IMG/VR virus record: IMGVR_UViG_3300048444_000173 | Span: 1-64,000 of that record | Strand: one strand, 5' to 3' | Length of the DNA stretch: 64,000 nucleotides | From: a virus | Position numbers and translations under genes: made by a program | In this document: positions 8,630 through 17,972 of the stretch, one piece after another | Numbering within the stretch: position 1 is the first letter of the stretch | Layout: each line of letters begins with the position of its first letter | Notes under the pieces: generated by a model | Told to the model about the DNA's origin: nothing | What the model saw: the letters and a program-made list of their open reading frames with translations, nothing else | Databases searched by the model: none

Positions 8630-10524
8630 TGACAGACGAATTAGAAGAAGGTGAATTGTTAGGGCATTATGCTTGCGTTGGTCATGGCGGTAGTGATTCG
8701 TTAGCACTGTACCAACATGAGGACGGAATAAGAGGTTATTGCTTTGCTGAATGTGGGGCAGTTTCAGCTAAGACATTGAAAAAGTGGGAAGTTACTGACG
8801 GTAAAGATGAAGTGTTAGTAGAACCAGCAATTATTACAAGTTCAAAAGGAGGCTCTTTTGTTATGACTGATGAAGTGTTAGCTAAAGTTAATAGTATTCT
8901 CGAAAAGGAAACACACGGTTGGCCTGAGCGCAGAATACCAGCTATTGTTAATGATTTTTATGGTGTTCGTTCAGACGTAGAAGGCTCAGGTAGGGATAAG
9001 GTTTTACTTAAAGAGTATTGTCCTTCTTACGACCAAAATGACGACCTAGTTGGTTGGCACGTTCGTGATGACAAATGCAAAAAAGCCCGAAACGAGGGAC
9101 AGAAAGATTTACCACAACCTTTTTACTCTATTGGTAAAGTTCGTGGTAGTTGTAAAATGTTTGGTCAAAATAAATTTGAGAAAGGTGGTAAGTATTTAGT
9201 TATTGCCTCTGGGCAAGCTGACGCTCGTGCTATCTTTACCGCCCTGAACACAGAGAATGACCATCAGACTAAGCGTACTGTATTAAAGAAATTCCTTACA
9301 CCTATCGTCAGCGTACAGACTGGTGAGGGTAGTATGTCACAGATTAAATCAAACTACGAGTGGATTAGTAGCTTTGAAAATGTAGTAATTATGTATGACC
9401 AAGATGACGCTGGGAAAGAGGGCGCTGAAAAACTAGCTAAGTTACTGAAGCCGGGGCAGGCTAAAATTGCTAAGTATAAGCGCAAAGACGCTTGTGACCA
9501 TTCCAAACGTGGTGAATGGGATGCTATTCGTCAAGCGTTTTGGAAAGCAGAGTCATTCAGTCCTATTGATATTTGCTCACTTGGTCAACTGTGGGATGAA
9601 TTTGAACACGCAGTTGAAGATGATATTATCGAGCTACCTAAAGAATACAGGACTCTTGGTGGAATGATGGGTGGTGGCTTTCGTGCAGGACAGATCACAA
9701 TGTTGTTAGCCTATACTAGCGTTGGGAAAAGTACCCACTTAAACCGTATTGCTTATGACGCTGCTATTCGACAAGGTAAGAAGGTGGGTTTAGTTTATTT
9801 GGAAAGTAGTCCTCGTGAATTAGTAGAAGGATTCTTAAGTATTCACTCCAAAACCAACTTGACTCATTTACGTAGAGAAGAAATGAATATGGGAATGCTA
9901 AAGAATCAATTTCAAGATATGATTGGTAAGGATGATAATATATTGTCCGTTAACCATCACGGTTCTTTCACAAGTGTTGACGATATGTTCAATAAAATCC
10001 GCTGGTTGATTAAAGCTATGGGTTCTCAACTTGTGCTGATAGATCCTCTGCAACAGGCGGTGCCGAATAACGAGAATCAGGTTGTTGAGGAATTTATGGA
10101 TAAATTGCTTAAATTGGTTAAAGAGACTGGTGCTCATATTATTGTTGTTTCTCATATGAAGAAACCTTCTGACACAAACCCTCATAATGTTGATGAATAT
10201 GGGTCAAAGGGTAGTAGTGCAATTAACCAAGTAGCGTTCAACTCAATCTTAATAAGCAGGGACAAGACACACGACAATGCTAAAGTCAGAAATGCTACTA
10301 AACTAACTTTAGTAAAGAACCGCACATTGGGTATTACTGGTGATGCAGGGTGGGTATCTTATAATCCAGATACAACTGAAATTAAAGAGGTTGCTAACCC
10401 GTATGATTCACTTGACGAACCAGATGAGACATTATTTGGTGGTGATGTAGACGTGGGCGAACAAGACTACGACAAAGTTGAAGAACAAGAATCTAGTCAA
10501 GATTGGGAGGTTGTTGATGAGTGA
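8629..10524 (+). CDS. Primase-helicase, T7 gp4-like
   Basis: 631 residues. Residues 15-45 hold a zinc-binding-like unit (CVGHGGSD, then GYCFAECG). The TOPRIM primase region has YLVIASGQADARAIF and VVIMYDQDDAGKEGAEKL. The C-terminal RecA/DnaB-type helicase has Walker A AYTSVGKST, then VGLVYLESS, Walker B QLVLIDPL and IIVVSHMKKP. It would synthesise primers and unwind DNA at the fork. The end overlaps the DNA polymerase gene by 8 nt, so the two replisome enzymes are translationally coupled. Confidence 0.9.
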   Translation: MTDELEEGELLGHYACVGHGGSDSLALYQHEDGIRGYCFAECGAVSAKTLKKWEVTDGKDEVLVEPAIITSSKGGSFVMTDEVLAKVNSILEKETHGWPERRIPAIVNDFYGVRSDVEGSGRDKVLLKEYCPSYDQNDDLVGWHVRDDKCKKARNEGQKDLPQPFYSIGKVRGSCKMFGQNKFEKGGKYLVIASGQADARAIFTALNTENDHQTKRTVLKKFLTPIVSVQTGEGSMSQIKSNYEWISSFENVVIMYDQDDAGKEGAEKLAKLLKPGQAKIAKYKRKDACDHSKRGEWDAIRQAFWKAESFSPIDICSLGQLWDEFEHAVEDDIIELPKEYRTLGGMMGGGFRAGQITMLLAYTSVGKSTHLNRIAYDAAIRQGKKVGLVYLESSPRELVEGFLSIHSKTNLTHLRREEMNMGMLKNQFQDMIGKDDNILSVNHHGSFTSVDDMFNKIRWLIKAMGSQLVLIDPLQQAVPNNENQVVEEFMDKLLKLVKETGAHIIVVSHMKKPSDTNPHNVDEYGSKGSSAINQVAFNSILISRDKTHDNAKVRNATKLTLVKNRTLGITGDAGWVSYNPDTTEIKEVANPYDSLDEPDETLFGGDVDVGEQDYDKVEEQESSQDWEVVDE

Positions 10525-12712
10525 TAAAGATTACTTAGACGTATGGGTTTGTGACGTAGAAACTTTTAAGGATTGCTTCACCCTAGTTGCGGCTAATGAA
10601 TCTAAGAAGAAAATGTATGTGTTCGAGATTTCGTCAAGGAAAGACGACTCTCAACGCTTGCGTAAATTCTTAGGACAACTTTATAAGAATAAGGAAACAC
10701 TTGTCGGGTTTAACTTTGTCGGATTCGATTACCCTGTTATTGTGCATTTCTTAGAGAATAAAGGTATAACTTGCACCGAGTTGCATGAGTTCGCTAATGA
10801 CATTATTGCGGCACAGAACAGCGAAGATGACAAGTTCAAATATCAAGTACCAAAGAATAAGCAGTGGATTCGCTGTGTCGATTTGTACTTAATTAATCAT
10901 TTCAACAATAAGGCTAGAGCTACTAGCTTGAAGATGATTGAATTTAATATGCGTAGTGAAATGATTGAGGATTTACCTTATAATCCGACTGACGATTTGA
11001 CAGAAGATCAGATCCAGAAAATCGTTGAGTATAACAAACACGACGTACTTGAAACGCTAAAGTTCTATAAAGAATGCTTAGGTGCAGTTAAGTTCCGTGA
11101 CGTCCTCTCTGAACAACTAGGAATGGACGTAACAAACTTTGACGACACTAAAATTGGTAAGCAGTTCTTTATTAATGAGCTTGAGAAGAATGACCCAGAA
11201 GCCTGTTATAAGAATGTAGGTGGACGTAAAATTAAACGTCAAACTAAGCGTGACAGTATTGATTTGAGTGAAACTATTTTGCCGTACATTAAGTTCAAGC
11301 GTCCAGAGTTTAAGGCTGTAAAGGAATGGGTGGCTAAGCAAGTTATTACAGAAACTAAGGGCGTGTTCACCGACATTGAAGAACATGAGCTTGGTGAACT
11401 TGCTAAATATGCTCACATGGAAACTAAGTCTAAGAAACTCAAGACTAAGGAAACTAAAGACCGTGATTTGTATAAGCAAGTTCGTAAGCGTATTCGTGAA
11501 GAAGATTTGGATGAGAGTGAGGTTGAACAACTTGAAGATTCAATTTACGGTGTACCAGATCAAGATGAAATTGACGAGTTATTAGAGTTGCACCCTAAAG
11601 GTTGGGTTGAGCGCACCCGCCTAAAGTCAGGCAAAACCAGCTTCAACTTTAACTGGCGTATAGCTCCGAACTTGAATACTGTCGTTGATGGTTTTGTATG
11701 GGATTTCGGCGTAGGTGGTGTGCATGGTGCTACTGCTGGTAAGAGTTATGTCAAAGATGAATCACAACGCATTATGTCATGGGACGTAACAAGTTATTAT
11801 CCGAACTTGTCTATCCGTAATCGGATTTACCCTGAACATTTGGGTGAGATGTTTTGTGACGTATATGAGGAACTGTTTGAGAGGCGTAAGAAATACCCTA
11901 AAGGTACACCTCAAAATCTTTCTCTGAAGTTGAGCTTGAACGCCTCTTACGGCGCGTCTAATGATAAATATTCAGTAATGTTTGATCCTAAATTTACGAT
12001 GAAGATTACACTTGCTGGACAATTATCACTTGCTATGCTTGGCGAATGGTTAGTTGAAGGTTGTGAAACTTTAAACATAATCATGGTGAATACGGACGGA
12101 CTTGAATTTACTGTCCACCCTGACGAAGTTGAGAAGTCCACACAAATATGCCAAGAGTGGGAAAAGGCAACTAAGTTACAACTCGAAGGTGAAGAATATG
12201 ACAAACTGTTCATAGCAAACGTGAACAACTACGTTGGTGTATTCACTGACGGTAAAGTTAAGCGTAAAGGTGCTTATGAATATGAAGGATTAGGTTGGCA
12301 TCAAAATCAAAGTGCATTAGTGATTAAACGTGCTGCTGTCTTAGAGATGACAGACGGAATCCCACTAGAGAAAACTATACGTGATTGTCGTGACCCTTAC
12401 GACTTTATGCTACGAACAAAAGTACCACGTAGTTCTCGCTTGGTATTGCGCTATCACGATTCTGACGGAGATTTAATGCGTGAAGAACAGCAACAAAATA
12501 TCACACGGTATTATATTGCTAATGATGGTGGTAGCTTGATTAAAGTTATGCCACCTTTACCTAAAGACCCTGAAAAGGAGCGTGAGATTGGTATTGATAA
12601 GGAATGGTTAGTGAAAACGTGCAATAACATGAAAAACTTTGACTGGGATATTAATTACGATTACTATATCAGTGAAGCTAAGAAGCTGGTGAATGCTGTG
12701 GGAGAGTTTTAA
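10517..12712 (+). CDS. DNA polymerase, family B
   Basis: 731 residues from the ATG at 10517, which overlaps the helicase end. The N-terminal 3'-5' exonuclease has WVCDVETF (Exo I Asp13/Glu15), LVGFNFVGFDYPVI (Exo II-like) and YNKHDVLETL (Exo III). The polymerase part has motif A SWDVTSYYPNL, motif B KLSLNASYGASND and motif C VNTDGLEF, with NTD in place of the more usual DTD. KVKRKGAYEY follows, as in the KKRY region. It is a proofreading replicative enzyme without recognisable protein-priming insertions. Confidence 0.9.
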   Translation: MSDKDYLDVWVCDVETFKDCFTLVAANESKKKMYVFEISSRKDDSQRLRKFLGQLYKNKETLVGFNFVGFDYPVIVHFLENKGITCTELHEFANDIIAAQNSEDDKFKYQVPKNKQWIRCVDLYLINHFNNKARATSLKMIEFNMRSEMIEDLPYNPTDDLTEDQIQKIVEYNKHDVLETLKFYKECLGAVKFRDVLSEQLGMDVTNFDDTKIGKQFFINELEKNDPEACYKNVGGRKIKRQTKRDSIDLSETILPYIKFKRPEFKAVKEWVAKQVITETKGVFTDIEEHELGELAKYAHMETKSKKLKTKETKDRDLYKQVRKRIREEDLDESEVEQLEDSIYGVPDQDEIDELLELHPKGWVERTRLKSGKTSFNFNWRIAPNLNTVVDGFVWDFGVGGVHGATAGKSYVKDESQRIMSWDVTSYYPNLSIRNRIYPEHLGEMFCDVYEELFERRKKYPKGTPQNLSLKLSLNASYGASNDKYSVMFDPKFTMKITLAGQLSLAMLGEWLVEGCETLNIIMVNTDGLEFTVHPDEVEKSTQICQEWEKATKLQLEGEEYDKLFIANVNNYVGVFTDGKVKRKGAYEYEGLGWHQNQSALVIKRAAVLEMTDGIPLEKTIRDCRDPYDFMLRTKVPRSSRLVLRYHDSDGDLMREEQQQNITRYYIANDGGSLIKVMPPLPKDPEKEREIGIDKEWLVKTCNNMKNFDWDINYDYYISEAKKLVNAVGEF

Positions 12713-12713
12713 T

Positions 12714-13673
12714 ATGGACTATTGGTACTTAAAAAATTCACCAGAACACTTAGCCAAGATCACAGCCGAACGTAAGCCGAGAGCTTATTACTTAGAAATT
12801 AAGAATCAGTATGCCCATACAAAACGTCATCCGCACATGAGATGGATGAGTGATAGCTTTGCCGATGTTATTGGCGAACATGACGTGAAGCATGAACAAG
12901 TGCTGATACCACATATCGACGTAGACTATGACCCATTCCTCCCGTTCGAGGGGGATTGGGACTTAGATACTATTGATGATTATACTAAGTTAGCAAATGT
13001 GAACGTATGGAACCGGGTCAATCCTAAGCATAGACCTATTGTGGGATTCTTGCTTAAGCACCAGAACCCAAATATCGGCTTACTTGATGCAAAAGGAATA
13101 CTTAAGCCAAAACGTCACCACCTATTTACAGCAGACCCTGTTACCACTACAATGGTGCAGAATCTAAAGTCAATAGGATGGGACACGAATAAACTGTGGC
13201 GTATCTACGGTTATGCTGTACCTTTTGGTGAGAAGTCCATGAAAGATTATTACAAAGATACTTGTCAAAGATATTGTTTTAACCTTGACTTCGGCTTTGG
13301 TATTCGGTACAGTAGGACATTCTATACACTCTATGACAATGTTGAGGGCAAATATATTAAGCCTAATCTTCGTAAAGATAGAGGGTATAGTTATTCGACC
13401 AAGCCTACATTTGCAACGCATACGGTAATGAAACTTGCACAGATGTTGCATAAAAGAGGTTTGGACATAGATTATATTGATGAAAACTTAACTGTGGTTC
13501 GTTACCACTTCTTTCCGCTTAAGTCATTTCCAGTAAATTTGGAGCTTAATGGCGTTAGGAAGAGGGAGGCAGAAGCTATGTATAACGCTGGTAATGAAGA
13601 TATTGTTAAGTATAATTATCATGCGTTTCGGTATCATCATAAAAAGATGGCGAAATTGAGGAAAAAGGTTTGA
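12714..13673 (+). CDS. Unknown protein in the replication operon
   Basis: 319 residues, start ATG 12714, one base after the polymerase stop. It is rich in Tyr, His and aromatic residues (YWYLKNSPEHLAKI, DVDYDPFLPFEGDWDLD) and ends in a basic tail (HHKKMAKLRKKV) suggesting nucleic acid contact. No known fold recognised. Position suggests a replication accessory factor. Confidence 0.75.
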   Translation: MDYWYLKNSPEHLAKITAERKPRAYYLEIKNQYAHTKRHPHMRWMSDSFADVIGEHDVKHEQVLIPHIDVDYDPFLPFEGDWDLDTIDDYTKLANVNVWNRVNPKHRPIVGFLLKHQNPNIGLLDAKGILKPKRHHLFTADPVTTTMVQNLKSIGWDTNKLWRIYGYAVPFGEKSMKDYYKDTCQRYCFNLDFGFGIRYSRTFYTLYDNVEGKYIKPNLRKDRGYSYSTKPTFATHTVMKLAQMLHKRGLDIDYIDENLTVVRYHFFPLKSFPVNLELNGVRKREAEAMYNAGNEDIVKYNYHAFRYHHKKMAKLRKKV

Positions 13674-13698
13674 CAAAATATCCGTTATGGATTAAACT
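13670..13698 (+). promoter_or_regulatory. sigma70 promoter of the ssDNA-binding protein gene
   Basis: Perfect TTGACA (13670-13675), a 17-bp spacer and TAAACT (13693-13698). The -35 hexamer overlaps the stop of the preceding gene, giving the SSB gene its own transcript. Confidence 0.7.
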
Positions 13699-13701
13699 AC
13701 G

Positions 13702-13727
13702 CAATATGGGCAGTGAAGCTCATATTG
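13702..13727 (+). promoter_or_regulatory. Hairpin at the 5' end of the SSB mRNA
   Basis: CAATATGGGC pairs with GCTCATATTG around a six-base loop (10 bp with one G-U). It begins near the expected transcription start. A 12-bp palindrome, TTGAAATTTCAA (13725-13736), follows directly. The hairpin could protect the mRNA end or serve translational control. Confidence 0.5.
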
Positions 13728-13758
13728 AAATTTCAATAAACTAGGAGGTATATACCTT

Positions 13759-14412
13759 ATGGCTAAGACTAAGAAATCTGTAATTCTTAAAGAAGATGGT
13801 CAATTCAATCACGTTTACATTATGGGCGCAAAAATTTACTATGCTAAGGTTCAATCGCCGCAGCAAAAGTATAAAGCACCAGAAGGTGAGCGTGAATATG
13901 CTTTGACTGCATTCGTTGACGAAAAGACTAAGGAAGCATTGTTGGACTTACCTGTTAATAGTGCTAAGAGCTTTGCTGAGGTTGGAGTGGATAAATTGAA
14001 GAAGGGGCGTAACAGAGGCGAGATTAAATATCCTCTGGACAAATACCCTGATTGTGAAGGCTTATTTGGCTTCAACTTAAATTGCCCTGAGTTCTCTAAG
14101 GTAGGTAAGAAGCGCACAATTAAGGTCATTGACAAGAATGGCGAGGATATTGAGTCGTTGATTGGTAATGGTAGCGTTGCCAACATTAAAACGCTTGCTT
14201 ATAAGAACCAAGATGAAGAGTGGAATATGCAATTGTCACTGCTGCAAGTCACTGACCTAATCGAGTATGAGTCTGATGGTGAAGTAGAGGACGACGTGTT
14301 AGGTGTAAGTTACGGCGTATCAAGTGCTAAATCTGATGACAATGATTCTGGTATCTCTGATGACGACATTCCATTTGACACAGGTGACGACAACGATGAC
14401 GAAGAATATTAA
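13759..14412 (+). CDS. Single-stranded DNA-binding protein
   Basis: 217 residues with AGGAGG upstream of the ATG. A compact beta-rich body (residues 1-170; QFNHVYIMGAKIYYAKV, REYALTAFVDEKTKEAL) is followed by a 50-residue acidic tail, the layout of phage SSBs such as T7 gp2.5. The tail contains DDDIPF (residues 201-206), identical to the protein-docking tip of bacterial SSB, but 11 further residues follow. It has its own promoter and 5' hairpin and a terminator after the stop, consistent with high expression. Confidence 0.85.
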   Translation: MAKTKKSVILKEDGQFNHVYIMGAKIYYAKVQSPQQKYKAPEGEREYALTAFVDEKTKEALLDLPVNSAKSFAEVGVDKLKKGRNRGEIKYPLDKYPDCEGLFGFNLNCPEFSKVGKKRTIKVIDKNGEDIESLIGNGSVANIKTLAYKNQDEEWNMQLSLLQVTDLIEYESDGEVEDDVLGVSYGVSSAKSDDNDSGISDDDIPFDTGDDNDDEEY

Positions 14413-14438
14413 TCGTCAATAATATTACCCTAATAATT

Positions 14439-14466
14439 GGGCGGCATTGTGTCGCCCTTTTCGTTT
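14439..14466 (+). terminator. Rho-independent terminator after SSB
   Basis: GGGCG (14439-14443) pairs with CGCCC (14453-14457), followed by TTTTCGTTT. It ends the SSB transcript just before the endonuclease-like gene. Confidence 0.7.
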
Positions 14467-14493
14467 ATGTGGAGGTATGATTTGGGACGGACT

Positions 14494-15726
14494 ATGAATC
14501 CAAAGGACATAGAGGATAAATATAAAGGTAGACTTCTTCAAAAGTTTGGTGACAATTATATTTTTACAAACTTCGAAAAAGAGGGCAACGGAGCTTTTAG
14601 TGTAGATGTTTTTTGCAAGATCCATAATACCCACCACAGGAGCAGGATTAGTAATTTACTATTAAAATATAAATACTGTTGCCCTACCTGTAAAAAAGAA
14701 GCTAGGGCTGAGAATGATAAGAAAAGGGGTCTCAAGATCATTCAAGAACGCCTAGTGGATAAATTTGGGACAAATATAACATTAGACCAGAGTACCTTTG
14801 TAAGCACCCAAAAAGAGGCTAAGTTCAAATGTGAAAAACATGGCGAATTTTTAGCTAAACCTGCTAATGTGGTAGCTAGTAAAAACGGATGTTTTGAATG
14901 CACCAGAGGTTATAAACCTAATGGTAGTAATGGGTTAAAGTACACAACAGAATCTTATATTAATGCTTGTAAGGAAGTCCACGGGCATAAGTACGATTAT
15001 AGTAAGACGGAGTATAGGGGTTGCGCTCACAAGGTTACTATAATTTGCCCCACGCATGGCGAATTTAAAACCGACGCCAATGTCCACTTAAAAGGACACC
15101 ATTGTAATAAATGTGCAAATATCAGTTTTGGCTTGAAAACTAGGAAGTGGAGCACTGACTACTTCATCCAGAAAGCCACTGAGACGCATGGAGGCAAGTA
15201 TGACTACTCTAACACCATTTGTGGAAGATGTGATGATGTAGTTAAAATAGGATGTAGGGAACACGGCATGTTTTCTCAAATTGCTTACAACCATGTTCTT
15301 GGTAAGGAAGGATGTAAAGACTGTCTCGAAAGAGATGTACTAGAACCTTATTTCAAGAAACATGATGACTCTCACATTTATTTAATGAGGGTAAATGGCA
15401 ATGGTGAGGATTTCCTGAAGATAGGTATTTCCATAAACCCCGCACACAGGAAGCATGAGATTGCACATGACGTAGAAAATCAATATAAGGTAGAAATTAT
15501 CAAGCAAGTACAAGACTATTCGAGGAGGGTTTGGTTATTTGAAAAAAGAATACATGAGTCACCACTGTTCAAAAAGTATATTCCTAAGTTGAGTTTTGGT
15601 GGCATGACAGAGTGCTATGATTTATCTGAATTAGATTCATTCATAGGTTATTTTAACAAATTTGAAAGTAAGGTGGGGTATGGGAAAGAAAATACCGAAT
15701 TTTGGTCTCGTTTTGATAGACGGTGA
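14494..15726 (+). CDS. Zinc-ribbon plus GIY-YIG-like endonuclease-like protein, copy 2
   Basis: About 410 residues, the longest of three paralogues. Several repeats of the form CxxHGEF...H..GC..C (CEKHGEFLAK, NGCFECT; CPTHGEFKTD, HHCNKC; CREHGMFSQ, GCKDC) probably bind zinc. The C-terminal unit HIYLMRVNG, FLKIGISINPAHRKHEI resembles the T5orf172/GIY-YIG-like domain. ATG 14494 is the simplest start; TTG at 14482 has the better spacing from GGAGG. It is inserted between SSB and exonuclease genes and overlaps the latter. Confidence 0.6.
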   Translation: MNPKDIEDKYKGRLLQKFGDNYIFTNFEKEGNGAFSVDVFCKIHNTHHRSRISNLLLKYKYCCPTCKKEARAENDKKRGLKIIQERLVDKFGTNITLDQSTFVSTQKEAKFKCEKHGEFLAKPANVVASKNGCFECTRGYKPNGSNGLKYTTESYINACKEVHGHKYDYSKTEYRGCAHKVTIICPTHGEFKTDANVHLKGHHCNKCANISFGLKTRKWSTDYFIQKATETHGGKYDYSNTICGRCDDVVKIGCREHGMFSQIAYNHVLGKEGCKDCLERDVLEPYFKKHDDSHIYLMRVNGNGEDFLKIGISINPAHRKHEIAHDVENQYKVEIIKQVQDYSRRVWLFEKRIHESPLFKKYIPKLSFGGMTECYDLSELDSFIGYFNKFESKVGYGKENTEFWSRFDRR

Positions 15727-16669
15727 TCTATTACACTACAAGTGTTCAGCCGTTGGTGAAAAAGTGAGGTACAATCTTGTCAGTAAAGATGGTGAAGTAA
15801 TAGACACCTTTGATAACGCAAGACAATGTGCCGACACTTTGGACATATTGTTTGCAGACATCCCTGATGAGGATAAGCCAGAGAGAGTTAAGGACATTGA
15901 GGACAGAGGTTTAGACTATTGTAAGAAAGCCTTTAAGAGTCAAATTAAATCTATACTTAAAGCTACTGGTGCAAAAGACTTTAAACTATATCTTGGACAT
16001 AAAGATTCAAAGGCTAACTTTAGACATACTGATATTGCGACAATAAAGAAGTATAAGTCTGGTAGGGCTGCTGAGAAACCTAAGTATTTTGAGGATATGA
16101 GGAAATGGATATTACAAGAGTATAGCCCAGTCATATCTAAAAGGATTGAGTCGGATGACAGGTTGTGTATTGATAGCAGAAAGGACTTCAATAACAGTGC
16201 CAAGACAAAGAATAAAATGCTTTGTAAGGTTGTGGTAGCTACAATAGATAAAGACCACCTGACGGTTCCCGGATGGCTCTATAATTGGGACACAATGAAT
16301 GAACCAACTTTTGTTACTGTCAAAGCTGCGAGAAAATGGTTCTACCAGATGTGCCTCATCGGTGACACAGTTGATTCCATACAAGGTTGCCCTCTAGTTG
16401 GTCACAAGAAAGCTGAGTCCATATTTGACGGATGTAAAGCAGACGAAGAGTATTGGAAGATTGTCTGCGAGCAATATATCCACGCCTACCGTAAGAAGGT
16501 TGACGAGGATGGTTATTTTAACTATGAACATGCTTACACAGGAGAACCCATGAAAAAGACACCTGTTGAGATAGCTGTTGAAATGGCTACACTCTTACAC
16601 ATGCTTAGAAGTAAGTCTGATAAATGGAAGCCGCCATTTGACTATGAGAAGGAGATACAGAACCTATGA
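15680..16669 (+). CDS. 5'-3' exonuclease, FEN-like
   Basis: 329 residues. Motifs of the 5'-nuclease superfamily appear in order: LIDGDLLHYKC (first Asp), DIATIKKYKSGR (arch/basic region), ESDDRLCI (acidic pair), VVVATIDKDHL, and LIGDTVDSIQGCPLVGHKKA (helix-hairpin-helix with GD..D). It would remove RNA primers or degrade host DNA, like T7 gp6 or T5 D15. It starts within the end of the preceding endonuclease-like gene and overlaps the resolvase gene by ATGA. Confidence 0.85.
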   Translation: MGKKIPNFGLVLIDGDLLHYKCSAVGEKVRYNLVSKDGEVIDTFDNARQCADTLDILFADIPDEDKPERVKDIEDRGLDYCKKAFKSQIKSILKATGAKDFKLYLGHKDSKANFRHTDIATIKKYKSGRAAEKPKYFEDMRKWILQEYSPVISKRIESDDRLCIDSRKDFNNSAKTKNKMLCKVVVATIDKDHLTVPGWLYNWDTMNEPTFVTVKAARKWFYQMCLIGDTVDSIQGCPLVGHKKAESIFDGCKADEEYWKIVCEQYIHAYRKKVDEDGYFNYEHAYTGEPMKKTPVEIAVEMATLLHMLRSKSDKWKPPFDYEKEIQNL

Positions 16670-17163
16670 AGAAACGCTATTTCGCAAAACGACCAAAGGG
16701 TTTGCCCAAAGGTTATGACAGTAAACTTGAGTACAGATTGCACCAGACTTGCTTAAAGGGAACTCAGCATCATGTTCCCACGGAAGATCGTGTACCGTAC
16801 AAAGTTGAGCATACTTATGAACCTGATTATGTATTCACTCACTATAACAAATTGTATATAACTGAGGCAAAAGGTCGCGCAAGAGAGCAGAGCGAATTAC
16901 GTAAACTGTGCTATGTCCGTGACCATTTTGACGAATGGCAATACTACAAAGATTCAGGTTGCACTGACATAGAGCTTGTGTTAATATTCGAGAACAGTTC
17001 AACACCTATGCCTTTTGCTAAGAAGCGTAAAGATGGAACTAAGCAAAGTCATGGTGAGTGGGCTACAAGAAATGGATTTAGATGGTTATGCGAGAAACGT
17101 GGTGACTTAGAAGATGTCGTTACTCGTAGTGACTTAATCAAGAAACTTGACGAACTAAACTAA
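16666..17163 (+). CDS. Endonuclease I, Holliday-junction resolvase (T7 gp3-like)
   Basis: 165 residues. The PD-(D/E)xK pattern of phage T7 endonuclease I is complete: KGYDSKLEYRL (Glu), YEPDYVF (Asp), then ITEAKGR (Glu and Lys). It resolves branched replication and recombination intermediates before packaging. It is translated in overlap with the exonuclease gene, as in T7-like recombination modules. Confidence 0.88.
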   Translation: MKKRYFAKRPKGLPKGYDSKLEYRLHQTCLKGTQHHVPTEDRVPYKVEHTYEPDYVFTHYNKLYITEAKGRAREQSELRKLCYVRDHFDEWQYYKDSGCTDIELVLIFENSSTPMPFAKKRKDGTKQSHGEWATRNGFRWLCEKRGDLEDVVTRSDLIKKLDELN

Positions 17164-17175
17164 GGAGAAATTATT

Positions 17176-17400
17176 ATGCGAGTATTTGTAGACCAAGACG
17201 ATGGTAAAGAGCCTACTGAGTTTGTTTACACCAACAGTGAGGAGGACACAGAAGGTGTGAGGGTAGATTGTTATCATGTAGACTTATTTGAGGAAAATAA
17301 TGAAGATGCTAGATTCAGAGTTATTGGTAAAGACATCCCTAAGCTAATCAAAGCGCTCGAAGCAGCTTATGAACAGATCACTAAGGAGAATAATTTATGA
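17176..17400 (+). CDS. Small acidic protein
   Basis: 74 residues, preceded by AAGGAGAAATT. A beta-like first half (RVFVDQDDGKEPTEFVYTN) and a helical end (PKLIKALEAAYEQITKE). Overlaps the next gene by ATGA. Not recognised. Confidence 0.7.
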   Translation: MRVFVDQDDGKEPTEFVYTNSEEDTEGVRVDCYHVDLFEENNEDARFRVIGKDIPKLIKALEAAYEQITKENNL

Positions 17401-17564
17401 ACCAATATTTATTGCAGTATGGAAGTTATTCGGATGAACCACAGTTTACCCAAATTGATGCAAGCACCCCAGAAGAAGCTGCTGCTGAAAAACTAGCTGA
17501 TGAGAATCCAGATTATTTAGACGTCTATGTGCTCGTATTAGAAGATTATAAGGAGAAATCTTAA
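17397..17564 (+). CDS. Small protein, 55 residues
   Basis: Begins MNQYLLQYGSYSDEPQF with AAGGAGAAT before the ATG, and is joined by ATGA and TAATG overlaps to both neighbours. That coupling and the ribosome site support a real gene despite its size. Acidic; has an EEAAAEKLADENP helix. Function unknown. Confidence 0.65.
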   Translation: MNQYLLQYGSYSDEPQFTQIDASTPEEAAAEKLADENPDYLDVYVLVLEDYKEKS

Positions 17565-17800
17565 TGCAACAACCTAGCGAATTACAGCAGACACAAGCTG
17601 AGCTAAATGACACAGCCTTAACTCTTGTGCGTGAACAACGTAAGCTCAAACAATCGCAGAATAATCTTCAGTCATTATTACAGGCTGTATTGAACTTAGC
17701 CAAAACTGATGACGTAGAGATTAAGTCATTAGACGATGCGCTGAATTATTTGAACAGCAAAGCTATTCCAGATAGTGAGGACGATAATGACAGCAATTAA
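17564..17800 (+). CDS. Small coiled-coil protein
   Basis: 78 residues, Gln- and Leu-rich (ELQQTQAELNDTALTLVREQ), predicted to form a coiled coil over residues 5-45, with an acidic end. Preceded by AAGGAGAAAT. Function unknown. Confidence 0.7.
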   Translation: MQQPSELQQTQAELNDTALTLVREQRKLKQSQNNLQSLLQAVLNLAKTDDVEIKSLDDALNYLNSKAIPDSEDDNDSN

Positions 17801-17972
17801 ATTTAACTCAAGCCGCTACAGCATAATATCTGTGGCGGAATTTCACGAAGTATTTGATTGGCAAGAACGTGAAACAGTGTTTGTGTCAGAGAAGCGACAT
17901 AAGGCTGAATTTGCCCTTGCCCAATTAATTAAGAATGGACGTATTGACAAAGCTATGATGGAGGTAAAATAA
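17787..17972 (+). CDS. Small protein, 61 residues
   Basis: ATG 17787 has GAGG seven bases upstream; it overlaps the preceding gene by 14 nt and the next by one base. Begins MTAIKFNSSRYSIISVAEFHE. Function unknown. Confidence 0.65.
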   Translation: MTAIKFNSSRYSIISVAEFHEVFDWQERETVFVSEKRHKAEFALAQLIKNGRIDKAMMEVK

